Source: S015-6 sp964384945 (GTDB lineage Bacteria; Desulfobacterota; DSWW01). From it: 64,000 bases of DNA. The notes beneath the pieces are model-generated. The model was not told the DNA's origin. It made no database searches and saw only the letters and a list, made by a program, of their open reading frames with translations. Of this stretch, positions 61,480 through 64,000 are shown piece after piece; the stretch's first letter is position 1; every line of letters starts with the position of its first letter. A program made the position numbers and the translations under genes. The stretch covers positions 1 through 64,000 of the forward strand of contig CAYLMK010000023.1 of NCBI GenBank assembly GCA_964384945.1. Direction: 5' to 3'.

Positions 61480-64000
61480 ATGATGAACAACAGACAAATC
61501 TATACCAAGGACCCTTCGACGAGGAAACTCGTCAACGAAGGCGTGGCCAACGTTAACGACGAACGCACCGATCAGGCACTTGCGGTCCTCCGGTACGAGC
61601 TGGAGACCTTTGTCTGCGATGGCCAGTACGAGAAGGGCCTCGCGCACATCATCGAGACCTATCTGAAGAACATCAACCAGGCTCAGCAGCCTGCCGTCTG
61701 GGTGAGCGGATTCTATGGCTCGGGCAAGTCTCACCTGGTCAAGATGCTGCGCGCGTTGTGGTCGGACACGGAGTTCCCCGACGGCGCTACCGCGCGCGGC
61801 ATCGCCAACCTGCCGCAAGGCATTCAGGATTTGCTGAAAGAGCTTTCCACCGCGGGCAAGCGCCACGGAGGTCTTCACGCCGCATCCGGCACCCTGGGGG
61901 CAAGCGCGAGCGGCAGTGTGCGGCTAGCCTTGTTGCGGATCATCTTCAAGTCGGTCGGGCTCCCCGAGCAGTACCCCGTAGCCCGCTTCGTTATGTGGCT
62001 TCGCAATGAGGACATCTACGACAAGGTCCGCAAAGAGGTCGAGAAGAACGGGTACGACTGGCGCGAGGAACTGGACAACTTCTACGTGGCCGAAGGTCTG
62101 CACGCGGCGCTCGTCAAGGCAAAGCCTAACCTGTTCTCGTCACCCGCTACCTGCGTGGAGACGCTCAACAATCTCTACCCGTTCGTTCAGGACATCAGCA
62201 GCGACGACATGCTGAAGGCGATTCGCCAGGCGTTGACCCGGGACGGGAAATTCCCGCTCACCCTGATCGTGCTCGACGAGGTTCAGCAGTACATTGGCGA
62301 AGACAGCCAGCGGTCTCTCGAAGTCCAGGAGGTCGTCGAATCCTGCTGCAAGAACATCGCCGGCAAATTGCTCTTCATCGGCACGGGTCAGACAGCAGTT
62401 ACGGGCACTGCGAACCTCAAGAAGTTGGAAGGTCGATTCACGATTCGCGTCGAACTGTCCGACGCCGATGTGGACGCGGTGATCCGGCAGGTCATTCTCG
62501 CCAAGAAACCGGATGCCATCGGCGAGATCGAGAAGATCATGCAGACGAACCTTGGCGAAGTTTCCAGGCATTTGGCCAGCACCAGCATTGGGCATCGCCA
62601 GGACGACATGCCTAATTTCGCCCAGGACTATCCCATTCTTCCAGTCCGGCGGCGTTTTTGGGAATACACCTTGCGTGTCCTCGATCAGACCGGCACCGAC
62701 AGCCAGTTGCGCAACCAGCTCAGCATGGTTCACAAGGTCATCCAGACGAACCTCGATGCGTCTTTGGGGTGCGTGATCCCGGCGGACCTTCTGTACTTCG
62801 ACTCGGCCGACAAGCTGCTCCAGGGGCGTATCCTGCCGCGGAAGGTCCACGAGAAGACAATGAAGTGGATCAAGGGGACGCCCGATCAGCAGCTTGTGGC
62901 GCGCGCCTGCGGCCTGGTCTTCCTTATTAACAAACTCGCCGCCAGCAACGACGAGGTCGGCATTCACGCGACGCTCGACACCGTTGCGGACCTCATGGTC
63001 GACGATCTTGCGACGGGGAGCAGTTCACTCCGAAACAAGCTCCCTGGTCTTCTGGACAACTGTGAACTGCTCATGAAGGTTGGTGACGAGTACCGAATTC
63101 AGACCGAGGAGAGCGCGGCCTGGAACGACGAGTTCTTGAGCCAGCGAAGCCAGCTCGCCAACGAGGCGCATCGGGTGGAGGCCGAACGTGACGACCGTAT
63201 CCGCCGGGGGTTTGCCGAACTGGCGAAGAAGATGTCGCTGACCCAGGGCAACGCGAAGGTTACCCGCGAGTTATCACCCCTGTTCGACGCCCAACTGCCC
63301 CAGGACAGCGCCAAACGCGTCTGCGTCTGGGTGCGGGATGGATGGGCCATCGACGAGAACTCTGTGCGCGTTGACGCGCGGCAGGCAGGAAACCAGTCCC
63401 CGACCATCTTCGTCTTTATCCCCAAGCGTTCCGCCGACGACCTCCGGCATCATCTGATCGACTACAAGGCTGCGGCCGCGACGCTGGAGAAGCGTGGCGT
63501 TCCGAACAGCCCTGAAGGCACCGAAGCCCGGGCCGCGATGGAAACGACGCGGCAGACCGCCGAGGCCAAGATCAGGGAGCTCCTTGACGAGTCCTTCTCC
63601 GGCGCGCGCGTGTTCCAGGGTGGTGGGAACGAAATCCTCGGCAACGGTTTGCAGGAAATGATCCTGGAAGCGGCCGAGAATGCCCTCCAGCGGCTCTATC
63701 CCCAGTTCGGGCTGGCCGACCATGCCGGTTGGGAGAAGGTCTACGCCAAGGCGAAGCAAGGTGCCCCCGATGCTCTCAAGGCGGTCGGAGACGACGGCGA
63801 ACCGGCCAAGAACCCGGTGTGCAAAGCGATCTTGGCGTTTATCGCGGGCGGCAAGAAAGGCGCGGACATTCGGGAAAACTTCGAAGCATCGCCTTACGGC
63901 TGGTCCCGCGATGCCGTTGACGGTGGATTGCAGGTTCTCCTGATCGCAGGCATCATCCGGGCGCAGGACGACCGGGGCCGCGCTGAGGACCCCAAGGACC
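61480..64000 (+). CDS. brxC: BREX protein BrxC (P-loop ATPase), cut by the window end
   Basis: 840 codons are visible and the frame is open at the right edge; full BrxC is about 1200 residues. The start is ATG-ATG at 61480 with GGAG upstream. The N-terminal AAA-type domain has Walker A GFYGSGKS (77-84) and Walker B LIVLDEVQQY with Asp266-Glu267. The N-terminal MMNNRQIYTKDPSTRKLVNE is typical. BrxC (PglY-like) is the ATP-driven part of the BREX complex that works with the PglX methylase to mark self DNA and block phage replication. pglX, pglZ and brxL are expected just beyond the window. Confidence 0.93.
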   Translation, partial: MMNNRQIYTKDPSTRKLVNEGVANVNDERTDQALAVLRYELETFVCDGQYEKGLAHIIETYLKNINQAQQPAVWVSGFYGSGKSHLVKMLRALWSDTEFPDGATARGIANLPQGIQDLLKELSTAGKRHGGLHAASGTLGASASGSVRLALLRIIFKSVGLPEQYPVARFVMWLRNEDIYDKVRKEVEKNGYDWREELDNFYVAEGLHAALVKAKPNLFSSPATCVETLNNLYPFVQDISSDDMLKAIRQALTRDGKFPLTLIVLDEVQQYIGEDSQRSLEVQEVVESCCKNIAGKLLFIGTGQTAVTGTANLKKLEGRFTIRVELSDADVDAVIRQVILAKKPDAIGEIEKIMQTNLGEVSRHLASTSIGHRQDDMPNFAQDYPILPVRRRFWEYTLRVLDQTGTDSQLRNQLSMVHKVIQTNLDASLGCVIPADLLYFDSADKLLQGRILPRKVHEKTMKWIKGTPDQQLVARACGLVFLINKLAASNDEVGIHATLDTVADLMVDDLATGSSSLRNKLPGLLDNCELLMKVGDEYRIQTEESAAWNDEFLSQRSQLANEAHRVEAERDDRIRRGFAELAKKMSLTQGNAKVTRELSPLFDAQLPQDSAKRVCVWVRDGWAIDENSVRVDARQAGNQSPTIFVFIPKRSADDLRHHLIDYKAAAATLEKRGVPNSPEGTEARAAMETTRQTAEAKIRELLDESFSGARVFQGGGNEILGNGLQEMILEAAENALQRLYPQFGLADHAGWEKVYAKAKQGAPDALKAVGDDGEPAKNPVCKAILAFIAGGKKGADIRENFEASPYGWSRDAVDGGLQVLLIAGIIRAQDDRGRAEDPKD

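Overview
The window is GC-rich with long, tightly packed genes. It reads as part of a large conjugative element (integrative element or plasmid) from a Gram-negative bacterium. No rRNA, tRNA or taxonomic marker is present, so the host is uncertain. The SXT/F-like transfer genes together with an anaerobe-type acyl-CoA cluster (OYE-like flavoenzyme, CoA ligase, thiolase, EthD proteins) would fit a deltaproteobacterial/Desulfobacterota host; this is an inference.

Region 1 (1-19.6 kb, + strand) is an F/SXT-type mating-pair-formation operon: traB (cut by the window edge), traV, traC, a traN split into two genes, traW, traU, trbC, an S26 signal peptidase, traF, traH, traG and a small membrane protein in the position of the SXT exclusion gene eex. 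Two parts are unusual. TraC is a 1440-residue fusion carrying a tandem duplication of an HTH-like module plus the TraC N-terminal domain. The second TraN half carries a C-type-lectin-like domain.

Region 2 (19.6-43.7 kb) is cargo. It starts with a decayed outer-membrane barrel gene and a divergent TPR/TolB-like regulator. Next is a predicted envelope transport set for a hydrophobic compound: YCF48 lipoprotein, MMPL/RND transporter, DUF1302, DUF1329, a GldA/GldFG-like ABC transporter and DUF4340. Last is a CoA-based catabolic set: three two-domain EthD proteins, an OYE/dienoyl-CoA-reductase-like enzyme with a broken Fe-S motif, an SDR, an acyl-CoA ligase and a thiolase. An IS630-family element with a -1 frameshift closes the block.

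Region 3 (43.8-50.8 kb, - strand) is the DNA-processing module: traD, an RHH/coiled-coil/membrane protein, a helicase-less MobF relaxase with an iteron-rich candidate oriT in front of it, an M23 peptidase, ssb and radC.

Region 4 (50.8-64 kb) is accessory and defence DNA: a radC remnant, an AlbA_2/Schlafen-type ATP-binding protein, an Mrr-like endonuclease coupled to an unrecognised Cys-rich protein, a VIT-VWA protein with its MerR regulator, a repeat-containing exported protein, and the start of a type 1 BREX operon (small HTH gene, brxA, brxB, brxC). The window ends inside brxC. Together the element carries its own transfer machinery, a metabolic cargo and anti-phage defence.
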